DNA of 64,000 nucleotides. It comes from Sacculina carcini (lineage: Eukaryota > Arthropoda > Thecostraca > Sacculinidae). The stretch covers positions 5,801,460 through 5,865,459 of the forward strand of contig OU696585.1 of assembly GCA_916048095.2 (NCBI GenBank), given 5' to 3'. The notes under the pieces were generated by a model that searched no databases, was not told where the DNA came from, and saw only the letters and a list, made by a program, of their open reading frames with translations. A program made the position numbers and the translations under genes. Below are positions 33,750-45,033 of this stretch, piece by piece (positions within the stretch are counted from its first letter, which is position 1; the number at the start of each line of letters is the position of its first letter).

Positions 33750-34610
33750 TGTCGCCAGCGTTTTCTTCCAGCACGTTACGGCGGCAGCTATTGCAAACCG
33801 GAGAGCACTTCTGCTTCGCCAGCACTCTGTGGGGAACTGTCGTCGTCGCCGATCACCTGGTCATACTGCGAGGAAGACGGGTGCTGTTGCTCCTCGATTT
33901 CTGGTTGTTGAGCCTCTTCTTCGTGTGCCGCTGTAGGAGAGGATGTGTCCACCTGCTGGCCTGGTTGCAGCTGCGGAAAATGCAGGCAATTGTCTTCCTC
34001 CTTGGCAGTCGGCCGATGGCATGGATGACACGGTGCAAATTGCGCTGCATTTCGCGTAATACCGTCTGAAAGCACCACCGACGCCGGTTCTCGTCGTCTG
34101 GCCACCGTGAGAGGCCCGGGGAATTTTGCCTGACCAATTGACACCATGCTAGACCGACGGACATACACGGTATCGCCGTTGTGGAATACAGACTGGCGAG
34201 TAGCAAACCTCCGAATATAGGCGTTACCGCTCCGTCGTTGCTGAGCTGACAATCGCTTGGTGGGGTCTGGCCAACTGGGCTGGTCGTGAGCAGCCTGCAG
34301 ATTCAGGCGCATTATCCTTTCATGCAGAAGCTCTGACGGTGAAATGCCGGTCGAGCTGTGTGGGGTACAGGGGTAGTGGCCCAGGCATGACTGTATGTGT
34401 ACGGCGAACTGGTCCCGCGAACTTCCCTGCCCCATCCATGACTTGAAAGTCCGGTTGAAGCGCTCGACGGCCGCGTTGCCCCTGGGCCAATAGGCAGAGG
34501 ACCTACGGTGTTTTATGCCACGAGCCTTCAGATGCCGTTCCAGCTGCTCGCTGATGAAGGGTGCGCAATTGTCCCTCACCAGCTAGTCCGGGAAACCTGT
34601 AAGCCTGTAC
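33750..34610 (-). pseudogene. gypsy integrase C-terminal fragment
   Basis: The frame 33,788-34,579 has LVRDNCAPFISE (second catalytic Asp), AYWPRGNAAVERFNRTFKSW (catalytic Glu), SPSELLHER-like linker, and GDTVYVRR and GPLTVARR of the C-terminal module, then an acidic Gln-rich end. The first Asp and all upstream pol are missing. It abuts an inverted copy of lectin exon 9 at about 34,610. It is a different lineage from the other gypsy elements here. Confidence 0.85.
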
Positions 34611-34880
34611 CTTTTCTTCCGGTATTGCCGCTTGGTTTGCTATCCGATTTTTTCTTCGTTTTAGTCCTTGATTTGCAACTATGGTCTCCACAACACTGCC
34701 TTTCGCTGTCGCGTCAATTGTGTCAGAGGACACACATGCAGTCGGCAGGGTTGATTCAAGAGTAGTTGGCCCTTTTGATTCAGGAGTAGTTGGCCGGGTT
34801 GATTCAGGATTATTTGACCGGGTAGACTTAACTTGACTTACAACCGGGTAGACTTACAGTACTTGCTTAGGTTTGTCTAA
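34611..34880 (-). pseudogene. inverted copy of lectin exon 9, Thr/Pro and basic part
   Basis: On the minus strand it reads RSNNPESTRPTTPESKGPTT, then ETIVANQGLKRRKNRIANQA and AIPEEKV, matching TTPETTRPSTPETIPGLKHR and KNRKARKAAKPEEKE of exon 9. The copy is cut at about 34,610 by the integrase fragment. Confidence 0.75.
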
Positions 34881-36414
34881 ATTATGCTGGTAGCGCCTGT
34901 ATAAATTGTCACTTTCGAGCATTTGCTAGAAGGATAGTAGGTCCGAAAGTATAAGTTTCCTTAAGCTATTTCAAAGAGATATAGCATAAGGTAATTCTGA
35001 AGTCAAACGTGAGCCTTATAAGGGACACAAATCTAACTCATGTTTCCGGGAGTATCCTTATGCAGCTCGTACAATGGTTCTTCTGGTTGTTCTGCTTCTA
35101 TTGGGCGTCTTTTCTACTCTCCATTTTTCACCATTTTTTACTTTTGCTACCGTCTTATTGGCTTTCTAGATTTTTATTAGTATTTTTTCGTTGACGTTTT
35201 TCGCCAGCGACTCAGTACACTTAGCATTGTGCAGTGCTGTTGTACCAATAGTGACTTGAGCACGGCAGGGAAGCTAAAAACTACTACTCGTTAACTCGTG
35301 GGAACTAAATAACTGGTTCTAGATAGAGATATCTGAGCCAGGCGACCGAGTGAAGTAGCACTTTCTGCCCAAATTGGCTCGCTGGCAGCTACTAGATACC
35401 TGGTCAATATCCATTTACGGAACAACAAGCCTGTTTATTCTGCCGCGGCTTTCAAGAAGTTTGTGCGCAACATAATTCCAAGTTTCTTGACGAACGAGTC
35501 GCTCGACCAGGCTACTTAGACAATGGTACTATATTTCTAACTACTGCTCCTGATAAAGGATGCCGATCTTTGCCCAAACTTTAGCAGCAGCTTCTCTTTC
35601 TATTGGTGTCAGCTAAAAGCATTAACTTTGAATGTTTATAGCATGTGCATTACCATTACAGTAATCTTTGCTTCCTTTCGTATTGGGTGTATTATATAAC
35701 GCTCTACAGTCTACACATTGAATGTATTTAGTCTACAGTCTACACCCTTAATGTTTTGTATCATGTCTACCCGGTCAACTAATCCTTAAACAACCCTACC
35801 GACTGCATGTACGTCCGCCGATACAATTGACGCGACAGTTTCTGTTTCCTGTTTATCCCATCCTTGCTTCCTAATGAAGTCGTCCTAGTGGAATGAAATT
35901 GTGGACTATTGATTGGTTTTGCGCTAAACCAACAAAACTACCACAACAATATATATATATTGATCAACACAGAAATAAAAACAAACCAGGCTCTCTATAG
36001 ATGGCTAAATACACTGTCACGCACTGCCACACACTCCGTCCCCTGCCCGACACATATAGCTCCTTATATAATACACAGCACATGATATCATATGATGTCA
36101 TTCAAAATATGGTAAAGATGCACTGCATGTATGTGTGTATGTGTATGTATGTGCGTGTGTCGATGAATCATTGTTTTGCGGTAGAGTAAGTGCAAATTCG
36201 ATGCAGCACATCAAACATACGATGACCAAAGACTGCGTGAAGTTCATGTGAATTTATGATTCGTTGTATGCACATCGCGGTACACAGGCCACAACGTCAT
36301 ATGCCAGAATAGTCGTTCTTGTTTCTTCGTCTTCATTTAATGATCCCGATTTTTTCCCCTGCCAAACACCAAAGTTTACTTCTGGGAATACTGCAAAAAG
36401 GAATATGCATGGTG
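34881..36414. other. spacer with a plus-strand exon-9-like scrap
   Basis: 35,741-35,870 on the plus strand repeats CTACCCGGTCAACTAATCC, CGACTGCATGTACGTCC and CAATTGACGCGACAG, homologous to the minus-strand 34,690-34,850, so it is an inverted partial copy with stops. The rest has no recognised content. Confidence 0.45.
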
Positions 36415-36420
36415 ACTCAC

Positions 36421-36588
36421 GGTGACGGGGTTTAACTTCTCCAGTTGGTCGTCACTGCTGGGAAGAGTCGTTTTCATTTCCTTCTACGTGTTATCTACTG
36501 CAATCCGCCCCTTCTGGTGGTCATTATACAGAACGGCAGCTGTTAGATCAGTCGCAACGACGATGCCCGAAAAGCCAGCATAATCGAC
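36421..36588 (-). pseudogene. inverted copy of lectin exon 8 (membrane-span exon)
   Basis: Minus-strand acceptor TTTATCACAG and donor GTGAGT bound 168 nt, against 169 nt in exon 8. The frame gives VDYAGFSGIVVATDLTAAVL, then QKGRIAVDN, followed by a TAG stop, comparable with RDTGFVLLGVGS and QKRQATVPN. With the exon 9 copies downstream this outlines a minus-strand paralogue. Confidence 0.5.
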
Positions 36589-36861
36589 CTGTGATAAACT
36601 ACACTAGCATATTCTTTTTGAGAATATAAGACGAAGGCAAGCATTCTGAGCTTGCTGTTCCTGGATGAAGCCATTCTAGTTGGATGCGATCATTGTCATC
36701 ACACACTATCTTGTTCCTGTTATTAAAATGCCGGCTGCATACCCCGCATAGCATAACTGGACGACATTATTAATCGTATTCTGGCGTCCGGAAGAATCAC
36801 AGCGGTGCTCGACACATCATTTCAATAGACGATACGTCCGCCGACTACACAGTGTCAGCGT

Positions 36862-36903
36862 TTTTCTGTTCCGACACAAAAGGTTGCTGCTCTGAGGCGT
36901 CAT
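36862..36903 (-). pseudogene. possible inverted copy of lectin exon 6 (stalk)
   Basis: Minus-strand acceptor TTTTTTTGACGCAG followed by ATGACGCC, compared with GACGCCAG|ATGAGAATGCC of exon 6. It reads DDASEQQPFVSEQKNADTV and then a stop. The right side is next to the gypsy 4 LTR at 36,927. Similarity is short. Confidence 0.35.
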
Positions 36904-36926
36904 CTGCGTCAAAAAAACCAAAGCAC

Positions 36927-37216
36927 TGTAGTGAAATAAGACCCAAATTATGCCCAACAACTATGCTTTATTCAACAAACACAAGCATGGTCTGTAAACA
37001 TAAACATAAGATCAACTAGAATGGCAGACATACATAAACTATTAATGACGAAAATCTATCCCAGAATATCCGACAAAATATGCATAGTTATTAATATATA
37101 ATTAACACGGAAGTTTAAGATTTACCCGGAAACTCCATGAAATATGTAGACAGTAAAACAGACGACGCAAGCTTCCAATGCGTCAGTCCCGTCTTCAAAG
37201 CGTCACATTTACCACG
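36927..37216 (-). repeat. gypsy 4 3' LTR
   Basis: Aligns with 41,733-41,993 over its length. The plus-strand start is TGTAGTGAAATAAG. A purine-rich tract (minus strand GGTGAGGGAGAAC) sits directly inside it. Confidence 0.85.
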
Positions 37217-37238
37217 TTCTCCCTCACCTTTTTGAAAA

Positions 37239-38090
37239 TTACTCCCTGTAACAAAAAGGCAATCGACGAGTACGAGTAGATCGGCGAACATGATCGGGTG
37301 TGGTAGACGACGTAGATTCGTCAACCGAGAGTTCTACTGCCTTAGAAGTGTCAATGTAACGGTTGCACGATCCATCAGCTCCGGTGTCTTCATTACTCTC
37401 TGGCACAGGAGAAATCTCAGGTAATTTGACGCAGTCCATAGTAGTGTCTTCATTTGTGAAAAATTCGGCCGAGGATGTGTCACCAACTGGAGCCAAGTCC
37501 CGAATAGAAACAGTAGACTCACGGCCGTCGTTGAATCTCACATGAGCGTAGTGCGGATAGGCTTCCAGCAGCTCGACATCGTCCACGAGGGGGTCGTGTT
37601 TGTTGTAGGGAACGTGACGTCGCTATAGGTCAGGTCCAGGCGTGGACAGCCACGTCGGTAAAGAGTGCCCGCTGAGGGACCGACGTTGATAGGTGAACAT
37701 TCTCTAATGGGGAGTGGAATTTGTAGCAGTGCACAGTAGACTTCTAATGGAATAAAGAGCATCTGTCAACACCATATCCCACTGCTCTTCATGAAGGCCT
37801 TTTGAAGCAAGTGCGAGTGTTATGTTTCTCCATAGGATACCATTGTATCGTTCGCACTGTCCGTTGCACTGTGGATTGTAGGGAGTCGTCCTGCTCGTTG
37901 CGATACCCATGTTACACAGGAAATCCCGGAGGTCTTTCGAAATGAAAGATGCACCTCCATCCGAGTTAATATATGAGGGCATTCCAAAAATGGCAAAATT
38001 TTGATTAAAACAGTTGATCACAGTTCGATTATTCGTAGTTTCACAGGCAAACGCAAACGGAAAACGAGAATATTCGTCTACCACCGTCAA
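37239..38090 (-). pseudogene. gypsy 4 integrase
   Basis: 37,704-38,090 holds VVDEYSRFPFAF (first catalytic Asp), YINSDGGASF (second Asp) and PQCNGQCERYNG (Glu), a full DDE core. After a frameshift, 37,239-37,586 gives the C-terminal part (HYAHVRFNDGRESTVSIRDL) and a Ser/Thr-rich end with RRSTRTRRLP. Confidence 0.85.
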
Positions 38091-38236
38091 ATATTGTGAT
38101 TTCTAGATGACGACGAAAGAAGCCACTAAAAATCAATACTAAGCCGTTCGAACGGTTGAGTGGCTTTGATGAGCGACACCTGGGGAGGTTTGTAGAATCT
38201 GGGTCTCAGACGAGCACACTCTGAACATTCTGAACA

Positions 38237-38815
38237 TTACTCTCTTGACGTACTCAAAAGAATACGAAGTTTCCTGACCCTCACAAAATGCGCAAGTCTA
38301 GTGACACCTGGGTGGCAGAGTTGTCCGTGAAGTTCAGCGAGTTTTCCGTAGTTGCCAGTCGCACCACAGTGAGTCCGCGAGAGCGCGTCTGCAGTGGTGT
38401 TGTCTTTGCCCGGTCGGTAAATGATGTCGTAATCATAACACCCCAATTCGATTCTCCATCTTTGAATTTTATCATTTTTCATTTTTCCCAGTTTAATTTT
38501 GTCGAACATAAGACTTACAGCTTGCTGATCAGTCACCAACTGAAATGGACGCCCAGTTGAATAATGAGACCACTTCTTTACTTCTTCTTCACTTTTTCAC
38601 TTCTTTATTTCTTTAAGTTTGTGAAGTTTGGCAGTTGTTAGGAAATTTCGCAAATTGATGTCGTGCTCGTCTTGTGTTTTCCCGGCAATCACTATATTGT
38701 CCAAATAAGCGAACACGCCACGCAGATTTTGATGCCGGATGATGTTGTCTATAGTTCTCTGAAAACAAGCAACACCATTGGTGACACCAAAGTGTACTCT
38801 CCAAAACTGATTTAA
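38237..38815 (-). pseudogene. gypsy 4 RT end, RNase H end and integrase zinc finger
   Basis: 38,600-38,815 encodes VTNGVACFQRTID and FAYLDNIVIAGKTQDEHD. The catalytic box reads YLDN instead of YLDD. 38,237-38,539 encodes VTDQQAVSLMF, IIYRPGKDNTTADALSRTHC (end of RNase H) and LHGQLCHPGVTRLAHFVR (integrase H2C2 start). The RNase H middle is lost. Confidence 0.8.
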
Positions 38816-38821
38816 TTTTCA

Positions 38822-40075
38822 ATAAAAAAAAACAAAAAAAAAAAAAACAAACATGTATTTGATATAGCGCCAAGTAGAGCAGAGGCGCGTAAAAGAGATA
38901 AACTGGTGCGAAAAACATAAAGGAGTATTAGCTCATAGATGGAAAATAAATGAGCCAGCAAAAATAACACACATGATAAAAAAGAGAAAAACGAGTATAA
39001 AACAGCAAAAGAAATATCTTACACAGTAACAAACATCACATCACACATCACATCATAGATTAACACTGGTAACCAAGAAAAACGAATGTAGAGAGAACAA
39101 GATTTAGTGCTGTCGGAATGGAGGAGTTAGAGGTGTGGGCAAAGATAGCAAAAATTTTTGCAGAGCAGAAGAGAATGAGGAGTATGATTTTTGCTTCAGG
39201 ACATGAGGAGGAAGTTGATTGTAAAGACGGGGAGCAGAAAAGTAGAAAGACTTGGCTGACCAGTTTGACTCATGAAGAGCAGGAGGAGAAACAAGAGGTA
39301 CAGGACGACGACTGGAAGGTCGCTCGCTACACTGTAGGAGGGTAAGTAAGTAGGAAGGGGGAGAAGGCGAGTGAAGAAGTTTATATACAAGACAGCAGAG
39401 CTTATGATGGATCCTCGAAGGGACTGGCAGCCAGCCTAGTTGCCGAATATGTACAGAGGTTGGTGTCCTAGGTGGAAGACGCAAAACGAATCGACAGGAA
39501 AGGTTAATGATTGACTGAAGGGATCGAAGAGATTTTTGAGGTAGGTGAAAAAATAGAGAATTGCAATAGTCGAGACGGGAGAAGATATAGGAATTAACAA
39601 GAAGCAGTGCAGAGGATTCGTCGATGTGTCGGCGTATAGGGTAGAGTTGGCGCAAGATGAATCGACAGGATCGGGTAAGGTTTGAAAGATGTTTTGAGAA
39701 ATCAAGTGAAGGATCAAAGACAATGCCCAAACTACGAATATGAGAGGAGAGGGACAAATGAAGACAGTTCGGAGATATCCTAGGAGGGTGAAATATAATA
39801 TACTCTGTCTTATCGGGATTCAAGAGGAGATCTCTGGAGGTCGCCCAGGCAGCAATGTTGGATAGAAGTTGGTCAATGAGATAACTGTTAGAGGACGAAA
39901 AAGGGAAATAAATTTGGATATCATCCGCATAAATGTGGAAAGATATAGGATAGGTGCGGAGGATCGGACAAAGAGAAGAAACATAAAGATTAAACAAAAG
40001 AGGACCGAGAAGAGAGCCTTGGGGAACACCCGAAATAATAGGAGAAGAAGATGAATATTCAGAGTTACAGCGTAC
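38822..40075 (-). mobile_element. L2/CR1-like LINE, 5'-truncated, nested in gypsy 4 RT
   Basis: The 3' end is GCGCTATATCAAATACATG plus a T-rich tail (38,822-38,870). The 5' end falls inside the RT at about 40,075. Gypsy 4 RT continues on both sides: FEA at 40,080 and VTNGVACFQ at 38,790. Confidence 0.85.
39104..40075 (-). pseudogene. L2/CR1-like LINE RT, C-terminal half
   Basis: A 320-residue uninterrupted frame with GVPQGSLLGPLLFNLY (motif B), FHIYADDIQIY (YADD intact), NPDKTEYIIF and the typical L2/CR1 end RLDYCNSLFF, LGWLPVPSRIHHKL and SAPRLYNQLPPHV. The 5' part with the endonuclease is absent, as usual for a truncated insertion. The related but shorter copy is at 49,255-49,773. Confidence 0.85.
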
Positions 40076-40372
40076 CGAAAATGGCTTCAAAGGCCGTATA
40101 ATGCTTATCTTCGTCGTTTATGGCGAGTTGGTGATACGCAGCTCTTAGATCCAACAAAATGAAAACCTTATAACCTTCAACTTTAAACCTGATAATTTTT
40201 CAGCGAGGTCGCGCATTTTTGGCAGAGGATATGCGTCTAATAAAGTATATCTATTGATAGTCTGGCTATAATCAACCACTAACCTTTTTCGTTGGCGCTC
40301 ATTTGCCACCACCAGGACTTGCGCCCTCCATGGTGAGCTGCTTTCTTCGATAACTCCATCCTTGAACATCTT
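40076..40372 (-). pseudogene. gypsy 4 RT, N-terminal part
   Basis: FKDGVIEESSSPWRAQVLVV and LVVDYSQTINRYTLLDAYPL are the fingers. After a frameshift, ILLDLRAAYHQL is motif A, followed by DKHYTAFEA, where the LINE entered. Confidence 0.85.
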
Positions 40373-41732
40373 TTAGATTTCAGAGCTGACAAAGTAGGAA
40401 TCTTCTCTACTGAATCGCCTGGATTTTGTCGCAATCGGCTTGCAGTCTGGCGACAAGTTTGAAAAAAGTCGAGGTGATTCCACCAAAGCGGACATCACAC
40501 TGTAGGTACTACAATTTGAGACTTTCCGATTTTCCTTCAGTCCACCAAATTCTACTGTGACGCTGGAATGTTGTCTCATGAAATCCTGGCCCAGAATGAT
40601 ATCACAGCACAGGTCCTGCAACACTAAAAGTTTTGCTTTAGGATAACGCTCGCCTTTCAGATCCAAGTCAACAATACAACGTCCCTTCACCGGTGACGAC
40701 AATGAAGAAGATGCCATCGTAACACTACCTACAGCAGGCAGTACCTTCAGCCGGTGCGTCTTAGCCTGCGTCAAGGAAATGAATGACTCCGAACTTCCTG
40801 TGTCAATGAGAGCGTTAGCTACTTCTCCGTTGGCTAAAACATACATCGTAGCACGCAGCAGCAGCCCGGGTGATGACGCAGATATCGCAACTAAAGTGGA
40901 GCTCGCTGATGCAGAATGAGAAATTGACGAGCGGCGTACTTTGGCGAAATGACCCTGTTTTCGACACTTCCTGCAGGTCGCATTTCTGGCTGGACAGAGT
41001 GACCGACTGTGGCGAGACCCACCGCAACAAAAACACTTCGAAGCAGCCGTTATCGCCGCGCCTGCCGTATCAGTATAAAAGTCGGCTTCTGGAAGTGAGA
41101 CGCGCGGATCGCTGCTGCAGTTCGGAGCCTCAGATACTACCAACGCGCTGACCGTAGGATTCACAGAGCGTGAGAATGACAAAGAAGATTTGTGAGCTAA
41201 ATCCAATGAGCTAGCTTGATCCGTAGCTGTATGAAGGTCCAAACACTTGTTTTCCAGAAGTCGCTGTCAAATCTCATGCGACAGTACCCCATTTATGAAT
41301 GCATCCCTGATGTTCAGGTGTCGGTTCTCAATAGAGGTGACTGCTTGAAAATTGCAATCTTTGCTTAGGGATTGAAGCTGTTGGAGGTACTCGTCGATTG
41401 TCTCGCCATCCAGTTGTCGTCGAGTGGCCAGTATAAGTCACGCGTACACCTCGTTCTTGGGTTTGACATACAACTTTTTCAGCACGTCGATGGCCGCCTC
41501 GAAAGTGTCACAGTCCTCCATGTACGTGTAGACCGTTGGAAACACAAAGTTTATCATCGTATCCAGCGTGTTTGGATTGTGAGTGGAAACAGACTGCAGA
41601 AAAGATGTGAATGTGCGAAACCAGTGATTCCACTCCTGTGCGGCGCTGTTGGAGTTCGGCGATACGTCCGATCGCTCTGGCCTCATGAACTTATCCGTTG
41701 TGAAATATATACTCGTGTGTTGTTGAATAAAT
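40373..41732 (-). pseudogene. gypsy 4 Gag and protease
   Basis: 41,438-41,700 is capsid-like (FMRPERSDVSPNS, NPNTLDTMINFVF). After stops at about 41,439 and 41,265, 40,373-41,242 carries CFCCGGSRHSRSLC and CRKCRKQGHFAKV knuckles, then the protease (NALIDTGSSESFISL, IILGQDFM). The second knuckle lacks its last Cys (KVRR where KVC is usual). Confidence 0.85.
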
Positions 41733-41993
41733 TGTAGTGAAATAAGACCCAAATTATGCCCACCAGCTAAGCTATATTCAACAAACACAAGCATAGAATT
41801 ACATACATACATGAACTATTAATGACACACATTTATCCCAGAATATCCCACAAAATAAGCATAGTTATTGATATATAATTAACACGGAAGTTTAAGATTT
41901 ACCCGAAAACCCCATGAAATATGTAGACAGTAAAACAGACGACGCGAGCTTCCAATGCTTCAGTACCGTCTTCAAAGCGTCACATTTACCACA
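41733..41993 (-). repeat. gypsy 4 5' LTR
   Basis: Plus-strand start TGTAGTGAAATAAG, end TTTACCACA. It differs from 36,927-37,216 by a roughly 30-bp gap and scattered changes. The adjacent internal sequence (ATTTATTCAACAACACA on minus) does not match a tRNA 3' end I recognise. Confidence 0.85.
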
Positions 41994-41998
41994 AGCAC

Positions 41999-42431
41999 AC
42001 GTCTGTTGAATCGCGCAGTGCTCCTGGTTAGCAGTTAGGGTGGCAGATGAACGCAAAAGGCTGAGCTATACTTAACTGTGCGAGCGACACGTTTTCTTGC
42101 CATTGACATTCTCATCCGATTGGTTTTATTCTATCAATTTGACCCATGGAGTGCTTATAATTCCCTATTCTGCTCATTAGTTAATGTTTTCAATCTAACT
42201 GTATAAAAACTAATTTACGTTAATCAGAACTATTCCATGTGATTACATGTTTACAATCAATTGTATGTATTACATTACATGTTCTTGCGTTCATCTGAGC
42301 TCAACGATGTCTTCTCGCTGGAGTTACTGTTGACGGCATCAGCTTTATTAGGTTGATTCTGTTTCATGTCGTTTGCTGCTCACCGCCGGTATGTTTCAAG
42401 CAGCGCATTGGCGCAATTATATGTGTGTGTG
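41999..42431. other. spacer, nothing recognised
   Basis: AT-rich DNA without a supported exon or repeat. Confidence 0.3.
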
Positions 42432-42648
42432 CAATAAACCAGTGATTCTCAACCCGCGGCACGCGTGCCGCATGCGGCACAGTAAGGGTCTGAGTGCGGC
42501 ACAGCTAGCACCAGCCGATCAGCCAGTTTAAAAATATACTTCATAAAACAAGACGATAGCATTATTAATATGGAATTGATGAAAAAACATTCAGAATATC
42601 AATACTGGAAAATTGCTATAAAAACGATAAAGTAAAAAATTAGAAAAA

Positions 42649-42715
42649 TGCTGGACTCGAACCCTCAACCTCGCAAGATGATGACAGCGACTAGCAACTA
42701 CGCTACAATCGCATA
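42649..42715 (-). repeat. tRNA-like remnant with a B box
   Basis: Minus strand AGCGTAGTTGCTAGTCGCTG recalls an A-box arm, and GGTTCGAGTCC is a perfect pol III B box 30 nt on. The acceptor stem does not pair well, so this is a pseudogene or SINE head rather than a working tRNA. Confidence 0.35.
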
Positions 42716-42803
42716 CGGCAAAGTATGTTTATGCATTGATTTATGGGAGTGCGATAATTTTGGTAAGAAAATTATTTTAGCATGCTAGCACGATACTCTG
42801 GGT

Positions 42804-43124
42804 TTGCGATTCTGGCAACGTTGCAATCCACACAGCATTGAGCTCAAGGGACAGTTTGTTGACAAGGAACTGGTTGACTTCTACAAGAGCCTGCCCCGAG
42901 CCACCTTTCCCAACCTGACCAAGAATGCTCAGAAGTTCATTTCTCTGTTTGGTTCCACCTATTGTGCAGAGCAGTTCATCTCAAAGATGAAGAACACCAA
43001 GACAAACAAGAGAATTGCTCTCACGGACGCCCACTTGTTGGCTTCTCTCAAGATCGCGTCGACGCATCTGCAGCCGGACTTCAAGGCCACCATGAATGAG
43101 CAGGAGTTTCAATCATCGCACTGA
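42804..43124 (+). pseudogene. hAT transposase C-terminal remnant
   Basis: The 106-residue frame has ELKGQFVDKELVDFYKSLP, then LTKNAQKFISLFGSTYCAEQ and TDAHLLASLKIASTHLQPD, the hAT dimerisation end of ZBED5/FAM200-like transposases. The DDE core and BED finger are missing. Start Met is arbitrary. Confidence 0.85.
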
Positions 43125-43347
43125 TAATCTTCGCGATGATTGTGGTGTGGTACACTGCCATGTAAAAATGTTTGTATGTGACACAAGATAATATAACGTT
43201 GAGAAACACTGTTTTAGACAAAAGTCTCGAGACAAAAGTTGATGACCTTTTTTTTTAGACAAATGTCCGGAGGGTGCGGCACACTCAGTCTAAAATGTTC
43301 AAATTTGGCACAGTGGGCCAAAAAGGTTGAGAAACACTGCAATAAAC

Positions 43348-43787
43348 TATTTACTCACCCATTTGTATACCACAGGAGTTGAACTGTGCTCGTGCTGTCC
43401 TGTCTCCAATCAACCTGTCTTATTCAACCAGCCTATTTTCTTTAAGATTCCCAATATTTCACACTATATAATATCTCTTTAATGTTTCCTACGCGGTTAG
43501 CTCCTATAATATCCTGCCCTAACTGATTCCAGCTATCAAACAAACAAACAAACAAACATGTATTTGATATATTTGATATATAAACACACTTATATGGGAA
43601 ACCATACTTTTAACATCTCTCAAACATGTAGTCCTATTCAGTTTTTTACCATGACCCCTCTTCCCTGAATTATCTTAAACTGTATGATTGTCCGTATCAA
43701 ACTTTTGCATGTGTAAATGTGCAAATGGGCGCTGCTGATATGTGTTGAGTCCATATTTGAGTTTGTTTACTGTTTTCACAAGTATGG
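43348..43787. repeat. spacer with a short LINE-tail scrap
   Basis: 43,535-43,575 has (CAAA)n followed by CATGTATTTGATAT, the inverted LINE tail seen elsewhere. No gene supported. Confidence 0.4.
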
Positions 43788-45033
43788 ATGTGTATGAATG
43801 AGTGAAGAAGATAAAGAAAGCTTTCAAGTGGTTAGAGAGAAAGAGAGAGCATGTATGTTTGTGCATTTATATATGTGTGTGTGTGTGTGTGTGTGTTTGT
43901 GCGAGATTTATACAGCAGTATAAATTCAGTCCTGTCATATTTTAGCATATCGCATATTTTACCACGTGATCATATGCTGTCGCTTACTATCACATATCAC
44001 ACAAATCATTAGTACATGTGGATAATATTATGGATTTGTTGTATGTTCTGCTTGTCAATGTGTGTGCATGACACATTTATCCTGATAGATATTATGTTCA
44101 GCGATGTATTGTTTTGTGATATAAATTGTTGCATATTCCTGACAATGCAATACACGTCGCTTGCACTATTTGACCAGTAATGATGACATTATCACAATGG
44201 TTCCTGTCCTAGGTTTAATTGGACTCCAGAGGTTCGATGGATCAGTTTCAGGGGTTCGGCGGTTTGGTTCACCCGCTTGTATAATTCGTGACGTCAAGCT
44301 CTGTTTGAGCATCATCACTGCACCTAAGCACAACACATCACTTGGTCTTGATATTTGTGCTGCAAGTATTGTACTGAGTCGCCTAGTTGTGAATGTCGTG
44401 CGAGATTTGTGGTTTTTCTTATAATGCTTCAAACACGAAGGGTTCGATGAATACATTTATGGAATTTGTGGGGTTCAGTACTTGCAATAAGGTTGAGAAC
44501 CATTGCGCTAGCGTAAGCCAGTTAGGAGATTCTAGCTGGCAATCTGCTAATAAAAACTCGAAAACAGGCGAATAAAAACACCTGCTCGCGTTCGCGCTTT
44601 GTATAGCTTATAGGTGTGTTTGTATGTATGTATGCGTTTGGTGAAGAGTTCATGCCGAGCGAGTGACAGGCTGGCCGCTGATTGGTTGTGGCGGTGGATG
44701 TGAGGCCTGTGCGTGTATGTATGTGTGATCCCGTGTGTCACGGTATGAAACTGGAAGTCGTGTTGAAAGTGTCGTGTTGTGAAGTCTTGTGAGCGCGCGG
44801 GCTCTAGTACCATTTGATCCAGCATACCATCTGGTCAAATAGTCGGTGTTCATCGCATCGCAACGTAACACAGTGGCGTACCTAGTGACTGAAAATTACG
44901 CGAGTGACCATTTGGTCCAATTTCTCATCAGCTGTATGAACTGCAGTGGTTTTCATACAAATTAACGTGTACACTTACCATTCAAAGCCCGAATATCGTA
45001 TATCTGTAGTGGCTATACCTTTTACAATATTAT

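Larger units (their letters stand above)
36927..41993 (-). mobile_element. gypsy element 4 with LTRs and 5-bp duplication
   Basis: LTRs at 36,927-37,216 and 41,733-41,993 are flanked by the exact duplication AGCAC (36,922-36,926 and 41,994-41,998). On the minus strand the order is gag with two knuckles, protease, RT, RNase H, integrase. The RT is interrupted by an L2/CR1-like LINE (38,822-40,075). Stops in gag and pol show it is inactive. It lies next to or within the inverted lectin paralogue. Confidence 0.9.
42440..43339. mobile_element. hAT element, 900 bp, perfect 8-bp duplication
   Basis: Inverted ends CAGTGATTCTCAACC and GGTTGAGAAACACTG are flanked by CAATAAAC (42,432-42,439 and 43,340-43,347). 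It carries GCGGCAC repeats near both ends and the C-terminal piece of a transposase, so it is an internally deleted autonomous element. Confidence 0.95.

Noticed and set aside
44195-44505. Complete hAT MITE between CAATGGTTCCTG and AGAACCATTG
   Set aside because: The right end is convincing, but the flanks (CATTATCA and CGCTAGCG) do not match, so the left end is uncertain.
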